Assembly: GCA_946807835.1 (NCBI GenBank)
Contig: OX327690.1
Span: 6,854,501 to 6,918,500 of the forward strand
Direction of reading: 5' to 3'
DNA length: 64,000 bases
DNA from: Ailanthus altissimus
Taxonomy: Eukaryota; Streptophyta; Magnoliopsida; Sapindales; Simaroubaceae
Under the pieces are notes generated by a model. The model was not told where the DNA came from. It made no database searches and saw only the letters and a list, made by a program, of their open reading frames with translations. The position numbers and the translations under genes were made by a program. Shown piece by piece: positions 12,111-24,601 of the stretch (its first letter is position 1; every line of letters begins with the position of its first letter).

Positions 12111-14510
12111 TTGCTTCTGACCTCCTGTTGCGGCATGTTCTCTCGCAAACGAATCACCGGCCAAGGGAATAAATTTGAGCCTTGTATGCCCCTCGAACAA
12201 TAAAATCTATATTTTTTTAAGGTATAAAGGCATTACAACATGCAAAGGCTCTAAATATTTCGTGATAGTCTTGTTAGAGTGGCCGTTTACGCTAGAATTA
12301 TAAAGAACAATCGCTATCCAAATAAATTCGATTGATATTCAAAGGGATATATACCTACAAAAATTATTATTGTATTATTTTAAAATTAATGTTGTTATAT
12401 GCACAATAAAAAGTTATTACTATTCTTAAAGGACCTTATTGACCAATGCCCATAGTTTAGCATCAAATAACTCGATCTTTGTTTCGAGTGCATAAGTCAA
12501 CAACATTTTGAGGTATTGGTCATCATCTAGAGGATCGATGGTGAAGGATGTTCTCCATATTTATCGAATGTACTCCTAAAGACAAATATATACGACGTTA
12601 AACTCGTTAATAGTTAATATATACAACGATATGATAATGTTATATGCATAATAGATGGGTAAAAAATAGCTTACATAAAAATATGCATCTTCAGTTGTGC
12701 TATCCTGTAAGTACATATCAGAAAACGTCTTTTGGCGTAAACACAAAACCTTTAAGTACTCATTTATATGCTGCAAAACAAAGAATATGTAGAAGTTTCG
12801 ATACTGGTAAACAACTAAAAAAAATACAAATAAAATCCTCACCGAATCGTTAAGCTAGTGTTATAGTAGGTCATTAAACCATATATAGTTGGGATCGAGT
12901 CCGTCCAAACGAACCACTGCGTTGGGTCATTTTTTTATCCACTCCAGAATCTCAATAAATTTAGCCTGATTAATAGTAATCAGTTACCCATTTAAGTTAA
13001 TTTTAAGTGCTACTTGAAATTTCATAAGTTTTTTTTTCATAAACTTTTTCAACGAATCGGTATATGGACTGACTTTGGCTGCTGCTTTTCTACAAATGTG
13101 CTCGTACCTGCTTATGTTTTAACCCAATAGAGCGAGGATAATTTTATAGATCTATTGCCATGGGCTGATGCTGAGATTCGCTGGTAGGAACATAGGTTTA
13201 AAAGTCAGCGGTCATAAATTTGGTACTCTACAAAACCCAGTTAATGTATTGACTTGTTAAACTTTGTATCCAATAAAATTTAGGTTTATAACATATCATA
13301 CTCTGCTCTGCATCCTTAAAGATCTTAGTTGGCTTAAATTATTGCATCAAGAGAGATATCTGATGCAAGATATCTTCTTTAGCCTTAGCCACCCTACTTA
13401 TTACCTCTGAGCCAACGCGATCAATCTTGATGGAAAGATCTAAGTTAACCTTATTAATCTTGGTAAATAGCCTTGTTTCAAGATCATCCATCCTCTTCTT
13501 TAGGACATGATATTATGATGATGACGCGTCGAGCTCAAACTATACATAAGTAATTATAATCAATTTTCACAATCTAATACTCATCAATAATATAAGTAAT
13601 TATAATTCAAAGAAAAAAAAATAAATTATTATACCATTAATTCGGTCGCTGGCGGGACTTAGAATTTATAGTCAGGCTGAACATCATCGGTGAATTGGGT
13701 GTCCAAAATATCAACTTTCTCCAACTTAAAACCCCATCCCCATTTTCTCGATGGAATGTGCAAGTTTGCCGCTACGCGACAGTTCGCACTTTTCTTATAT
13801 TTGTGGGACACCAACTTCCTATGAACTTCTTAAGCCTTCACAATATTTTAGATTTATTAATCATTATTAGGAAAAACAACAAAAGTTATTAGAAAATTAT
13901 ATATTTTTTTGTTGAATGTAAAAGGATACCCCAACACTATCATAGAAGACATTTACAATGCTTTTGTATAATGGGGTGTCTGTACTTGCCAAGTTAGAAG
14001 GCGTAGAAAATGATCTCCATTTTTACAGGCAAACAACTCTCCACATCTCGAGATTGCTTCATAGATCCATATTTGAGATGATAATAAATAAAAATAATAA
14101 TAATAATGTCAACAAAATATAACAATACTATTCTCTTATTTAATGCAAGATGAAAAGGATAATTTTTCTGTATCCCAATATGATAATGAATATAAAAAAT
14201 AGAATTACTCACCAAGAATATTTGATTAAATGAGTATATGTTGTATAATTCTCTATTCGGAGCGCCCATTTTTCTGACCTTCACCAACTTTTTAATTGAA
14301 ACTGTACATAAACTATTGTAGAGTACAATCCATGCAATCATGCTCGAAGGATAGGTATTAAACTCATCAAGATTATCTACAAGGCGAAGCACAAAAAATT
14401 GTATGGCTCTATTCCGATCACGTGACATTAATAATTTATGAAACACATAAAATAGACATTTTTTTAATGCATCTGTATCATCGTCAAATGTAACGCTCTG
14501 GAACCACGGA
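12078..14510 (-). pseudogene. Ulp1-like cysteine protease with DUF1985 domain, transposon-borne, decayed
   Basis: Read on the minus strand, the N-terminal part (14510-14250) carries a DUF1985-type block: DDDTDALKKC, then RDRNRAIQFF, then LVDNLDEFNTYP. DUF1985 is known from plant MULE-encoded Ulp1 proteins. A coiled-coil-like segment (LETRLFTKINKVNLDLSIKI) lies near 13490-13430. The C-terminal protease part (about 12560-12078) shows IPLNINRIYLDSDCSL, a K-Y-L-E-P-L-H-V-V-M-P segment, and a final PQQ....KDC that resembles the Ulp1 catalytic-cysteine motif but with Ser instead of Gly after Cys. The His-Trp pair of the active site is not seen. Stops, frame changes and likely introns separate the blocks. 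It ends against the MULE transposase fragment on the opposite strand. Confidence 0.68.
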
Positions 14511-15179
14511 TCAAATTCTTATAGGTTAACTCACTTCTACCTGAAAAATATTTGTGTTACATTCTATCACCTAACCCACTTACTACAGAATAATTCTCAA
14601 TCCTCAAATCAATAATTAAATAAAATTCTAGACAAGAGAATCTAATACGTCTTTTGTCTATATAAAAGTATAATTTTTTTATATAAAGTTTTGGTATGTA
14701 CGCGTCTTAATAAAATCTCATATACTAAAATATCTGAGAATAAATATCTGATACATTCAAAAAATAACCAAAACATGCGATTCTAAATATTTTGATTTGG
14801 CTACAAGTCAATTTGTTTTTTATATTTTGCATAACCTATAACTTCAAGTAAGCATGTATAGTTGATCGGTAAAATTCATTTTCAACAATTACGTAGTCCT
14901 TTGAAACATTCTCCTTCTTAAAAAAAAATTAAATTAAAATTAGCATATAATATTAGAAAAAAAAATATTATTAGCATATAACCAACTATTACATAATTTA
15001 AATAATGATAAAAACTTAAAAATAATTACAACTAAAAAAATAATATATATAAAATGATAAACTAATTTAAAATTACAAAATTAAACAATTATTAATAAAT
15101 AAATAAATTTACTCACAATTTTAATATATTTTTAAATTACAAAATATAATTAAAAGATACAAATTTTTAAAAAAATTAC

Positions 15180-15440
15180 CATGTGGCGCTCTATCATGGC
15201 GTGCACGCCACATCGTGAGGCGTGCACCACAGTGAGCACTGTGGCCCCAGGCGCGAGGGCCACAGTGTGCGCCTTACAACCCGCCACAACTTTCACCTCA
15301 CGTTGATTCACATGTTAGGGGCGTGATTTTACGTGTCGATGCCAATACACCGCGCATGTGGTCCACAGTGTTAGCACACTAGACACGTGTCAATGCGTGA
15401 CATTGGTCAAATAGGTGAAAAATGATGGAGAAAAATAGTT
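15180..15440. repeat. GC-rich island with palindromes
   Basis: This GC-rich block in otherwise AT-rich DNA contains a perfect 14-bp palindrome TGGCGTGCACGCCA (about 15196-15209) and a near-perfect one CACAGTGAGCACTGTG (about 15229-15244), plus further CACAGTG repeats. It lies upstream of the minus-strand Ulp1/DUF1985 gene, so it may be the terminal or subterminal region of that MULE. No coding frame is seen. Confidence 0.55.
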
Positions 15441-16288
15441 AGAATCCACCATTTTTAGCTATTTTTGAGTCATTTTCAACTTTTTACATATATTCTCAAC
15501 CTATTTTATATATTACTAACACTACATATATATATATTTCTAACAACTAAATGTAAAAACAATTCAAAAATATAATAAAACTAAATTTAGAATAAAAACT
15601 TATTAATTTTAGTCAAATTTTTTTTAACCACACAATTAATTATTTTAGTTTAAATTTTCATAATTTACAACATTTAAAATCGATCTACAAATTTGAAATA
15701 AAATCTAACAATAGCCGAATATTTAAAGAAAAAAAAGTTTGAAAGTTTTAAAAAAAACATCATAAAAAGAGTAAAATAGGTATAATTTTTATTTTTTAAT
15801 TAATATATTTAAAAAAATTTGACCGGGGTCAAAATTTAATTCAAACCCCGATCAAAATGAAAGTTTTTTCAAAAAATATTTACAAACTTTTTTAAAAAAA
15901 AAAATTACAAACCATTATAGCGACCAAATGATAATAAATTGAGTGAACATCCCCTTCAATGTTGACACCCCGAGTTCGAATGCTCCTTCCAGAAAAGGAA
16001 AAGAAAAAGCATAAAATAAGTCCAAAATAAACTAATTTGATCAGGAGTGGAAATTCCTCTTCCAAATTTCTGGAGAGCCGACACATTAACACATTAAAGC
16101 ATTGATGATTGATGATTGCGAGGCAAAGCCAAGTACGGGAATGGGACTGCTCCGCACGAAGCAACAGTTGTTTGAATGATTCCACCGCTTACCGCTTTAC
16201 TCTATAATTTATATGCTTTCTTTGCCCTAAACATTTGAACAACTGAACTGACAACACCTCTGTCTTCGAAACCAAAACCGATACTAAA
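15441..16288. other. Intergenic AT-rich stretch and 5' region of the DCAF4-like gene
   Basis: A-rich and T-rich runs dominate to about 15900. At 15963-15980 GTTCGAATG looks like a tRNA/SINE B-box but no A-box or element end was found. A possible TATA-like sequence (ATAATTTATATGC) lies at about 16203-16215, some 75 bases before the ATG at 16289. Confidence 0.4.
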
Positions 16289-16641
16289 ATGCCTGAAGGT
16301 TCTCTCTTTCTCTCTTTGCTCCTTTCTATTTTCTTCTTCGTTGTTTTTGCTTATTTTTTCTGGGTTTGGTTTATTTTATATAAAATTAATATGCAATGTA
16401 TTGAAATAATATTTATGTGGGTTTAGTGGTTGAGGTTCCTGGGTTTCATATGATGCGGAGAAGAGCAGATACTTCCGCAAGAAAGGCCCATTTCCTGGTT
16501 CTTCTCCTTCTCGTTCTCGTTTTTGTTCTTGTTCCGCCCAGAAACCAAATTCAGCAACCACTAAGGTATTATATCACTGCTATTTACATGCCCATCACAC
16601 GAAGGTTTTATTTTATTTATTTATTTTTTGACTTACGGCAT

Positions 16642-17257
16642 TGTGAGAAGGTGATTGAAATCACCTTAGCATAATTTGGGATCGGGTCAAATGAGTAGGG
16701 GACACGCAAAGAAAATGCGGAGGCAAGAAGACCTCAGAAATGTGGAACATGGCGCAGTATTGCAGCATCCAAAATAGATGCCGCAGCACCGGTTCCTGAT
16801 ACGCAATGCCGCGGCATCCAAGAGCTGATGTCGCTGCATCAGTTCGTTTCCTATACTCTTTATGATTCTTAAGCTGTTTTAAACACCCTATCTTGTTCCC
16901 ACTTGGATCAGAGTTTACTTAGAACGTTTGTAGGTTATAAAAGGCTTTATTTTGGCTAGAGAAAACAATCACAACACTACTGCACACAAGAAAAAAAATT
17001 CTAGATTACAAGAGAGACAATTGTAAGTGCAATTGGGAGAAATTTTTTGTGAGCTTGATTAACTCTTGTAAAAGGTATATTTTATAAGTGCCTTGTGATT
17101 CAATAAAGAGAAGTAAGATTTTGATTCGTCGTGGATGTAGGTAATTGTCAAACCACGTAAATTCTTGTGTGATTTCTTCTACCCTTTCTCTCTCTAGATT
17201 AATTGCTAGTTGGCTTGCTGCGGTATATTACTTGTGTGAATCGCTTTTGCATCAACA
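16642..17257 (+). repeat. Solo Copia-type LTR in intron 2 of the DCAF4-like gene
   Basis: A 616-bp unit starts TGTGAGAAGG and ends ATCAACA. It is flanked on both sides by GGCAT (16637-16641 and 17258-17262), a perfect 5-bp target duplication. Inside are a TATA-like TTATAAAAGG (about 16936), an AATAAAG signal (about 17101) and a CGTGGATGTAGG/CCACGTAAATTCTTGTG stretch known from Copia LTR 3' ends. There is no internal coding part, so it is a solo LTR. Confidence 0.88.
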
Positions 17258-20200
17258 GGCATGTTTAGGATTGAAGTGCTTTGACTTTTAATCTGCTGTG
17301 GAATAGAATTACTAGTTGGTCAAGTATAAGTAGGAGGATAGTCGCTAAACATTAATTTCTGATGTAAAGGTGGGTGCTTACCAATCACTTTAGCTGATGT
17401 GCTTTCAAAATTTAAGCAAAAGCAGTTATAAACATTTCCCAGTTTTAGTAATTGGGGTATAGATTTTATATATATGTGGCTGGGATGGTTTCTAAATATT
17501 AATTGCCGAAGTAGAAGGGTATATACCAAACATTTTAGTTGTGCTGCATTCAAATTTAAGCAGAAATAAAGTAGTTATAAGCATACCCTTACTTCTAATA
17601 ATTGAGTATTTTTTTTTTTACATGCGGCTGAGAAAGGTCAAGTTGAACATACTGGAACTCAATTTGTGGGATATTGTTTTGAGTCACTTACAATTCAGTA
17701 ATTGTTCACATAACTTTGATTCCTTGTGTAACTTGTTGCTTGCATTCTAATGGAGTGGTAATTTAGTCATTTGTGATATGTAGTTGGAGAGTTTATTTAG
17801 AATCTTCTTTGAGAGTGTTGGAATAAGTTTTTTTGGATCCATATCTTTTTCCTTAAAAAGTTTACAAAAACTCTCGCTTTTGAACACATGATAAAAAATG
17901 TCTTATGTTAGCTTACAGCGAACTGAATTTTCAAGTTTTCCTAATTTGTTGGCTGTGTCTGTAGTTTGTTTTCATGATTTTATTTGAGATTCAGTCTTCA
18001 ACTCCTTGTAATCATTCTTGGACTTCAATTCTTTGCAGGCAACTGTTTCATCTGGAACTAGAGCAAGAGCTCCCAAATTGCTTCAAGTTAGAAAGTTGAA
18101 TAGTAATCTGCTCTCTCTCACTAAAGGGAAGTGTAACTTTCAGGAGTTCCAGAAAAGACTAGCATCTCAACCTGTTGTAAGTTGATTGAACATGGTCTTA
18201 TAATTTTAGAAGCTTTATCTTTTTTCTATTTCGATCTTCATAATGCTTTCAGAGTCCTCACTTTCAAATCCAAGTTTCTTTCCATATTTTTCTTCTGTCA
18301 AATCAAAATTTTCTCTTTGATTAAATAGTACCTCTATTTTTCTGCATGGAAAGGTTCCTAAGAATACTTTCCTATTCTTTCTGTTTTTTCTATATTGTCT
18401 GAATTCATTGGAAGTTTGGAAACATGTGAGTCTTCTTGATTAAGTATTTAAGTCAAGGGAAAAATTGTTTTATCACTAAAAAAGAAAGAGTTGCATTTTG
18501 AGTGCAGTCAAGAGATTGGATATGGATGATATTTCCACTGACAACTGATTTGTTTGGCATGTCTAATTGCGTCGCATATTGACAGCTTTTGTGTTATGAG
18601 ATATAGCAGTATCGGTGACCTTTCTGTGAATGTTAACCATTTTATTGTTTTCTTGAACATAGGAAGATTAGAATTTGCATTAGAAGATAAATTAGTTGGA
18701 AAATTGTGCTTCTCACAGTGTAAAGAGCAAAGGCTTAAGTTCATGAAATCTCTGTGTATTTGGAATGGCTCTATTCTGTAGGAATTTGTAAAATTCATGA
18801 TGTTCAATGGAGAAGGTTAACAGATACCTTAAGAAATTTGTTGAAAGATAATTTAATTGGAACCTTTCCTTCATATTTGAGAATGGCTGAAAATTTAGTT
18901 TGTAGATCTTGTAGAATTTTGGAGTTAAAGCAAATCCATCCAGTCTTTTCTTCCTCTCAGATTCTGTATGAGAGATTTCAAAGAGTGTGCATGATCTTTG
19001 TATATGTGATTCATTCATGAGTTTTGATATATTTTTTCATTAAAGTTGATTTTTTTTATACTTTTTTAATTTTTTTTCCTTTATTTCTTTACCTAATTCT
19101 GTTTAGAACAATGTTGATGCAAAGTTGAGGTCTTGGGGCAATTTTTTCACTGTGTTATATTTCATGGTGACGTTTCTTCTACCCTTTGTATTATTCATTC
19201 AATATTGAATGAAAATGATCTTACTCTTATGACATTTCGTGCAGTTAGATTTGGAAGTATCAGCAGACAAATAAAACAGATAACGCTGCTTGTAGCAAGT
19301 ACAAATGAATGTACAGACTCCTGAGGTCAAATTTGAACCGATGTTCTTTTAACAGGCAGTGCAAATGGCTCCTTGAGGTACAAGATAAAGTTATGGTCTG
19401 ATATACTTGTTAGGGCTTTCTCAAACAATATACAAGATCTTTAAAATTTTCCTGTGGTTTGAGGATTCACATTTTGTTTGCTGTAATCATGGTTTAAGGT
19501 GACAAAGTACAATGTTTTAGAAACTGAATTGCATACTATTCTGTAGAATAAAAGGGCAATTGTGCATGGCCATTTCAGGCTTCAGCTTAGCCACGAAAAA
19601 ACTGTGATGTGATATTGAGGATGTAAACATCATAATATTCTGTTTTGGAACTAGAAATGAGAGAATAACAGGTAAAATATCTTGAAATACAATAATAATG
19701 TATTTTAAGACATTTTTATAATCATCTTTCATATAATTCATTTTGAATATAATATTGCCAGAAATACACTTCAAATATACTTCGTTTCTTTCAGTTTTGA
19801 AAACCAAAAATAAATCAACTTTATAAAGTTAAATATGAAACTGTTTTTAATTGATTAAGTGGAAAAGTGAAAGAAAATGAATTATAGTGTCAAAGCTTTA
19901 GTTTCAGGGAACTGTGATGCCTACTGTTAAAAGCCCATTAAGCATTTTATGTTTAGTATGTGGTCATACCTAACCAGTTAAACCAGCAGTTCAAATCATT
20001 TACTAGTTGTAATTGAAGAATGTGTTACAGTCTAATTAGGGCCAGAACCAAAAATACCTGGGAATTTAATTGGTTTGACTAGCCAGTTCTTTCAAGGTGC
20101 AAAAATTGACAGAGTATCTTCTCTAAGTATGTAAAATATTTGACATTTTCTGAGGGTATTTCTAATTGATTCATAAAACAATTTGTATTCAGATTTTTCT

Positions 20201-21657
20201 TGTGAATATGATCTGGTGTTTATGAATTTGGATAGGAAATAATGCTAGGACTGTCTAGACTGCTAAAGGAGCATGTTATATGCAATCTGAGCCTTTTAAT
20301 GGTTCTGCTTCTAGATTTTCTTTTCATTCTGGCATTGATGCCTTCATTTTCTGTGGTAATTTTGATGTCTAACAAGAATTATCCATTTTCCAGTGGTTAG
20401 GGTAAAAAATTGCCCTATTGTTGGATTGTGGAATCAAGCCCTACCTGGCTTTTTTTTTTAAAAAAAAAAAGAAAACTATTTGTTTATTTATTTTAAGGAT
20501 ATTTACTAAGCTCCTTGTTGCTACTATATGTGACTATTGCTGTTCTTTTAAACATTTATGCTAATTTGCCTTCTGGCATTCATCCCAAACTATTGCTTTT
20601 GAAGTTGCAAAACTTGGACGACATTTTGATAATGCAGCAAAATTTGTTCCAGATCGTGTGTGCCCTCCTAGTAAAGAAAATGAACTAGAATGTTATAGAG
20701 CACCTGAGCAGGTGTGGAAACTTGACAGACCTTCAGTGCGCATAGCATCACATTCTCTGGAAAGCACTCGTGCAACTGATAGTGATTCTAACGTTCAGCA
20801 CGCATTGTATCCCTTCATTCTTCCAGTTTTTTATGAACATCTCTATATCTTGCTTCGAAATGTTTAGCTTGTTTAGTTGTAATTATTATATGTTCCTTAC
20901 ATTTAGGTCATATCTTTATTCCTTGATAATTTGGGGCACAAAAAATGCTTGCCACTTAAGTGGCATTTGTTCTAACCTTCTGTAATTGTTTGTCTTGTAT
21001 TTTGCTATTTGGTAAGATTCCCAACCTAAAAAGGTTTCTCATGCTAATGCCTATTACTGATGTGGATCTACTGTTGTTGGGTTAAGAAGAATCTGACAAT
21101 TCTTCCCTAGAAGTGAGTTTGGAGGCTCTTTTCCCCTATGTCATCTCAAACTGGTCTGTTTTTAGTAGACTGCATGTTGATTTTCTTTTTTGTTAATCCC
21201 CCATTCAGCTTAAGAAAATTTTCACAATTTCCTGTCAAAATAAATGATTCCAAAGTTGCTGGAGTGATGGCATCATATCCTTTTATTGCATTTTGGCCTT
21301 TAGAATTTCAGGTATTCTATGGAGTATCCTAATATCCTAATTTGATTTTCAGATTGCTTGGTTGCTGGCACTTTATTTTATGGTTCTTACAATTTTTACT
21401 TGCAGATCGCTTTTGGCCATTCTTTTCTCTGTTCATACCTATATATTGATTATATATTGGAAATAGTTCAGTTTTCATTACTTTCCTAATAAAGGAACTT
21501 GTTTTTGCACTTGCAATACCTTTAACATAAGTAAACAGGATCACTACTTAAGGATCAGAGGCAGATAGATGGTAGACTGCTTTCAGTTTTGAATCTGGAC
21601 AATACATTTGAGTTTGGTCATAATTTTTCTATCACGAGAAGGAAGAGGATGCATGAA

Positions 21658-22139
21658 GTCGCTTCTTTCAATTGTACCATTTGGACTGCTGATTGCAATT
21701 CTAATTTGAGCCAAACAGTTGTTGGTAATTTTTGTATGATTTACCATGTCAGTTGTGAATTTAGCTCTGATATTTGTACAATTCCAGCATTTTAGGTTAC
21801 TTTGATATCCTTAATTATATAGACACAAACTTGTTTACTGAGTTTCTTCTAATATAAACATAATGAGTAGACTAGATTTTTTTATGAGTCAAGCAGTTGT
21901 CGCTTCTTTCAATTGTACCATTTGGACTGCTGATTGCAATTCTAATACGAGTCAAGCAGTTGGTAATTTTTGTATGATTTACATTGTCAGTTGTGAATTT
22001 AGCTTTGATATTTGTCTTTCAATTTTAATACAATTCCCACATTTTAGGTTACTTTGATAACCTTAATTATATAGACACAAACTTGTTTACTGAGTTTCTT
22101 CTAATGTAAACATAATGAGTAGTCTAGATTCATCAAGTT
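21658..22139 (+). repeat. Tandem duplication of the 3' half of exon 7 plus intron start
   Basis: Two copies of about 241 bp: 21658-21898 and 21899 to about 22139. Each carries the exon segment for VASFNCTIWTADCNSN followed by a donor GTAATTTT and the same intron start. The second copy has a few changes (for example NTSQAV for NLSQTVV) and an extra short insert in its intron part. Confidence 0.92.
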
Positions 22140-24117
22140 CAGTATGGTTTCAGTAAAGGGGAAAACTCAATGTCTTAGTGAAGAATCAGTTTCTTATAGT
22201 CTAAATTGAAGCTGATGTTTCCCTCATGGATGTAGAGTCTCCTTTTTGTTTATTGATTTCTTTAGTGGCATGCTGAACCTAATCCTATCCTTTTCCTAGT
22301 TCTGCTAGAGCTCTCAGACTTAATAGGCAATGGTTAGTTTGTAAATTTCTTTGTTTAACTTTTTGCATTATGATTTACAAATTGAATTTAAATCCCTGAT
22401 TCTGTACTTTGCGTTTTAGAAGTCGATATGTTACTGGGGATATCAGCAATTAGATCAAGTCACTAAATCTAACAGGAAGACAAGAATAGTTTCCTTGCCC
22501 TATGTCTAGCTAAGTATATGTTTTAATTTTGTTTTTCCACTACAGGAACCAATTTTGGAGCTGCTGTGGTTGATTTGGAAAGAGGAAATGCATCATTGGT
22601 CTGTTGTAGTAAAAATAGTGATGTTTTGGGACAACAACTTGATCAGTCGGAATTTTATATTATTTAAGCTTGTGAAGATATATTCAAGTTGCTTATTCAT
22701 CACACATGCTCTTTTGCCTTTTGGGATGGTGAACTGAATTAATAGAAAAAAATGAGCATAAAAGCTCCTTGGAGATGGCTGTTTGATCCAAAGAATGACT
22801 AGAAAGCTCTGCAAGCCATCTGTCCAAAATAAGGCAAAACAACCCCAGACCGGTATAGCAAACTATTCTTGAAACTTTTACAAAAACTAGTTAGGGTTTT
22901 GTAAACTTCCTCCTTTTTCTCAGTAATTTATTCTAGTTCCTGTTTCAATCTCCATTTGACCATTTTTTTATTGCATCCAACATATAAAGGGTTTGCAAGT
23001 CATATATATATATATGTATTCTCTGGTGTAGATTAAGGGTCACCATCACATTCAAAAAACCTGTTGAAGTAGACCGAATTGCACCGTAATTGGTAGCTAG
23101 TTGTTGCTTTAGCAATTAAGTTTGCTAGTTAAACTCAAGCAAATTAAACTAGTTAAACAAGTCAAGGACAGGTCAACATTGTGTCAAATAGGGCCAGTCT
23201 GGACCCAGTGATGAACTATTTTGTTAAATGGATTGACTTGATTTTGATCCTATGCTGTTTAAGCAATTCCAAATTTTGTAATTTTTTGGTTCAATTCATT
23301 TCGCAAGTGTAAAAAGGTGCCACCCCTAGTGTTGAGGTAATATTTGGATGTTTGCCTTGGGACATGGAGTGGGTAGTTCTTGCTGTGGGTGTCTAACTGC
23401 AAATAGGATGGTCCTTGTTGCCATGTCAGCAATTATCTTGGAAAGGAGTGCATAGATTTTAGAATAAATTAATGTTGCCTCATTTCTTTAACTTCAATCG
23501 TGTTAGAGGTTGATTTTAACAGAATTTGGCAACTATTTGTTTCTGAGCTTTGCCTTTAATATATTTCCGTGTTTGTATTTATTGGTATACATTATATGTA
23601 GAGTGGTGGGTATTATATATAAATAATTAAAGAAATATTTTTCCGAGGAATATCATGCAGTCTGAGCTACTCTTTATTGTGTATGGCTAAATATTTTTGC
23701 ATTTTCAAAGTGCTTCAGTTGAGTATTGCTATTCTTTTTCTCTTCTTCAGCCAGCTAATATTGAATAATCCTTAAAATTGAGAATGCGCATCTCTGATTG
23801 CAGGAAAATGTTGTTTTATGTGGATTCAGAAATGGAGCAATTGTGACAGTTGATGCTCGTGAGAGGCCACGAGGGCTTTCTGGTAGACCTGGTAGACTAC
23901 GGATACTTTACTCTCCTATGCAAAGAGTTGGTCAAGAATCTATTGTACAACTCTTGAGGTATAATCCTCCCTTTTTTTTTCCTGATCATGATTGAATCCT
24001 CTGATTGTGTGCAACTACAATACTACATAGAAGTCTCCTTATCAGTGGATTCTAGATCAAGTTCCTAAAGTTTTCTCTACTTGAGTCTGGTTAAAAGTTT
24101 TGAGATCAGTATTTGCT

Positions 24118-24601
24118 AAGGTCGCATTTGGTAGCATTTTTGGTGGGTTGTTTTCATTTTGCAAAATTGAAAACACTAAAAACTTGTTTGGCAGGTGACT
24201 TTTTACTCAAATTGGAGATTGTTGAAAAATGGAGTTCCACTTGCATTTCACCTTTTGCAAAGAAAACAAATCATGGGTTTTACAACATTTTTTCTGGGTC
24301 TCACGTTTACTTTTTTCTGTTTGGGCCCCTTGTAACTTTTCATTTGCGTCTGATATCTACATTTTCAACTTAGTTATTGCATCCATTGTTATGGGACCCA
24401 TATATAGTAAATATTTATTAATATTATTTTCAAACAAACTACCAAAACTCATTTTTACAGTTTTCATTTTCGGACTACATTTTTAAAACATGCTACCAAA
24501 TGTGTTTTTATATTTAAAAATGCCAAATCAAAAGCATTAATTTTCATTTTACAAAACAAGTTCAAGAACATCATTTGGAAAATAATGCCAAATGCACCCT
24601 A
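24118..24601. mobile_element. Tourist/PIF-Harbinger-like MITE in intron 9 of the DCAF4-like gene
   Basis: The left end TAAGGTCGCATTTGG and the complement of the right end TTAGGGTGCATTTGG form imperfect terminal inverted repeats, which go on as ..TAGCATTTTTGG and ..CATTATTTTCC. A TAA trinucleotide is present at both edges, as expected for PIF-Harbinger target duplications. It is about 484 bp and has no coding frame. The superfamily call is an inference from the ends. Confidence 0.65.

Noticed and set aside
15963..15980. tRNA or SINE B-box (GTTCGAATG)
   Set aside because: No A-box at the right distance, no cloverleaf pairing and no element ends.
15892..16185. 97-residue minus-strand frame
   Set aside because: No recognised motif; it covers promoter-like DNA and a GTTCGAATG B-box-like word.
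16417..16674. 85-residue open frame over exon 2 of the DCAF4-like gene
   Set aside because: It is a shifted frame. The family-like reading (YDAEKSRYF) is one base away and joins cleanly to exons 1 and 3.
18508..19018. Overlapping frames on both strands in intron 3
   Set aside because: They lie between exons 3 and 4 of the DCAF4-like gene and show no family motif.
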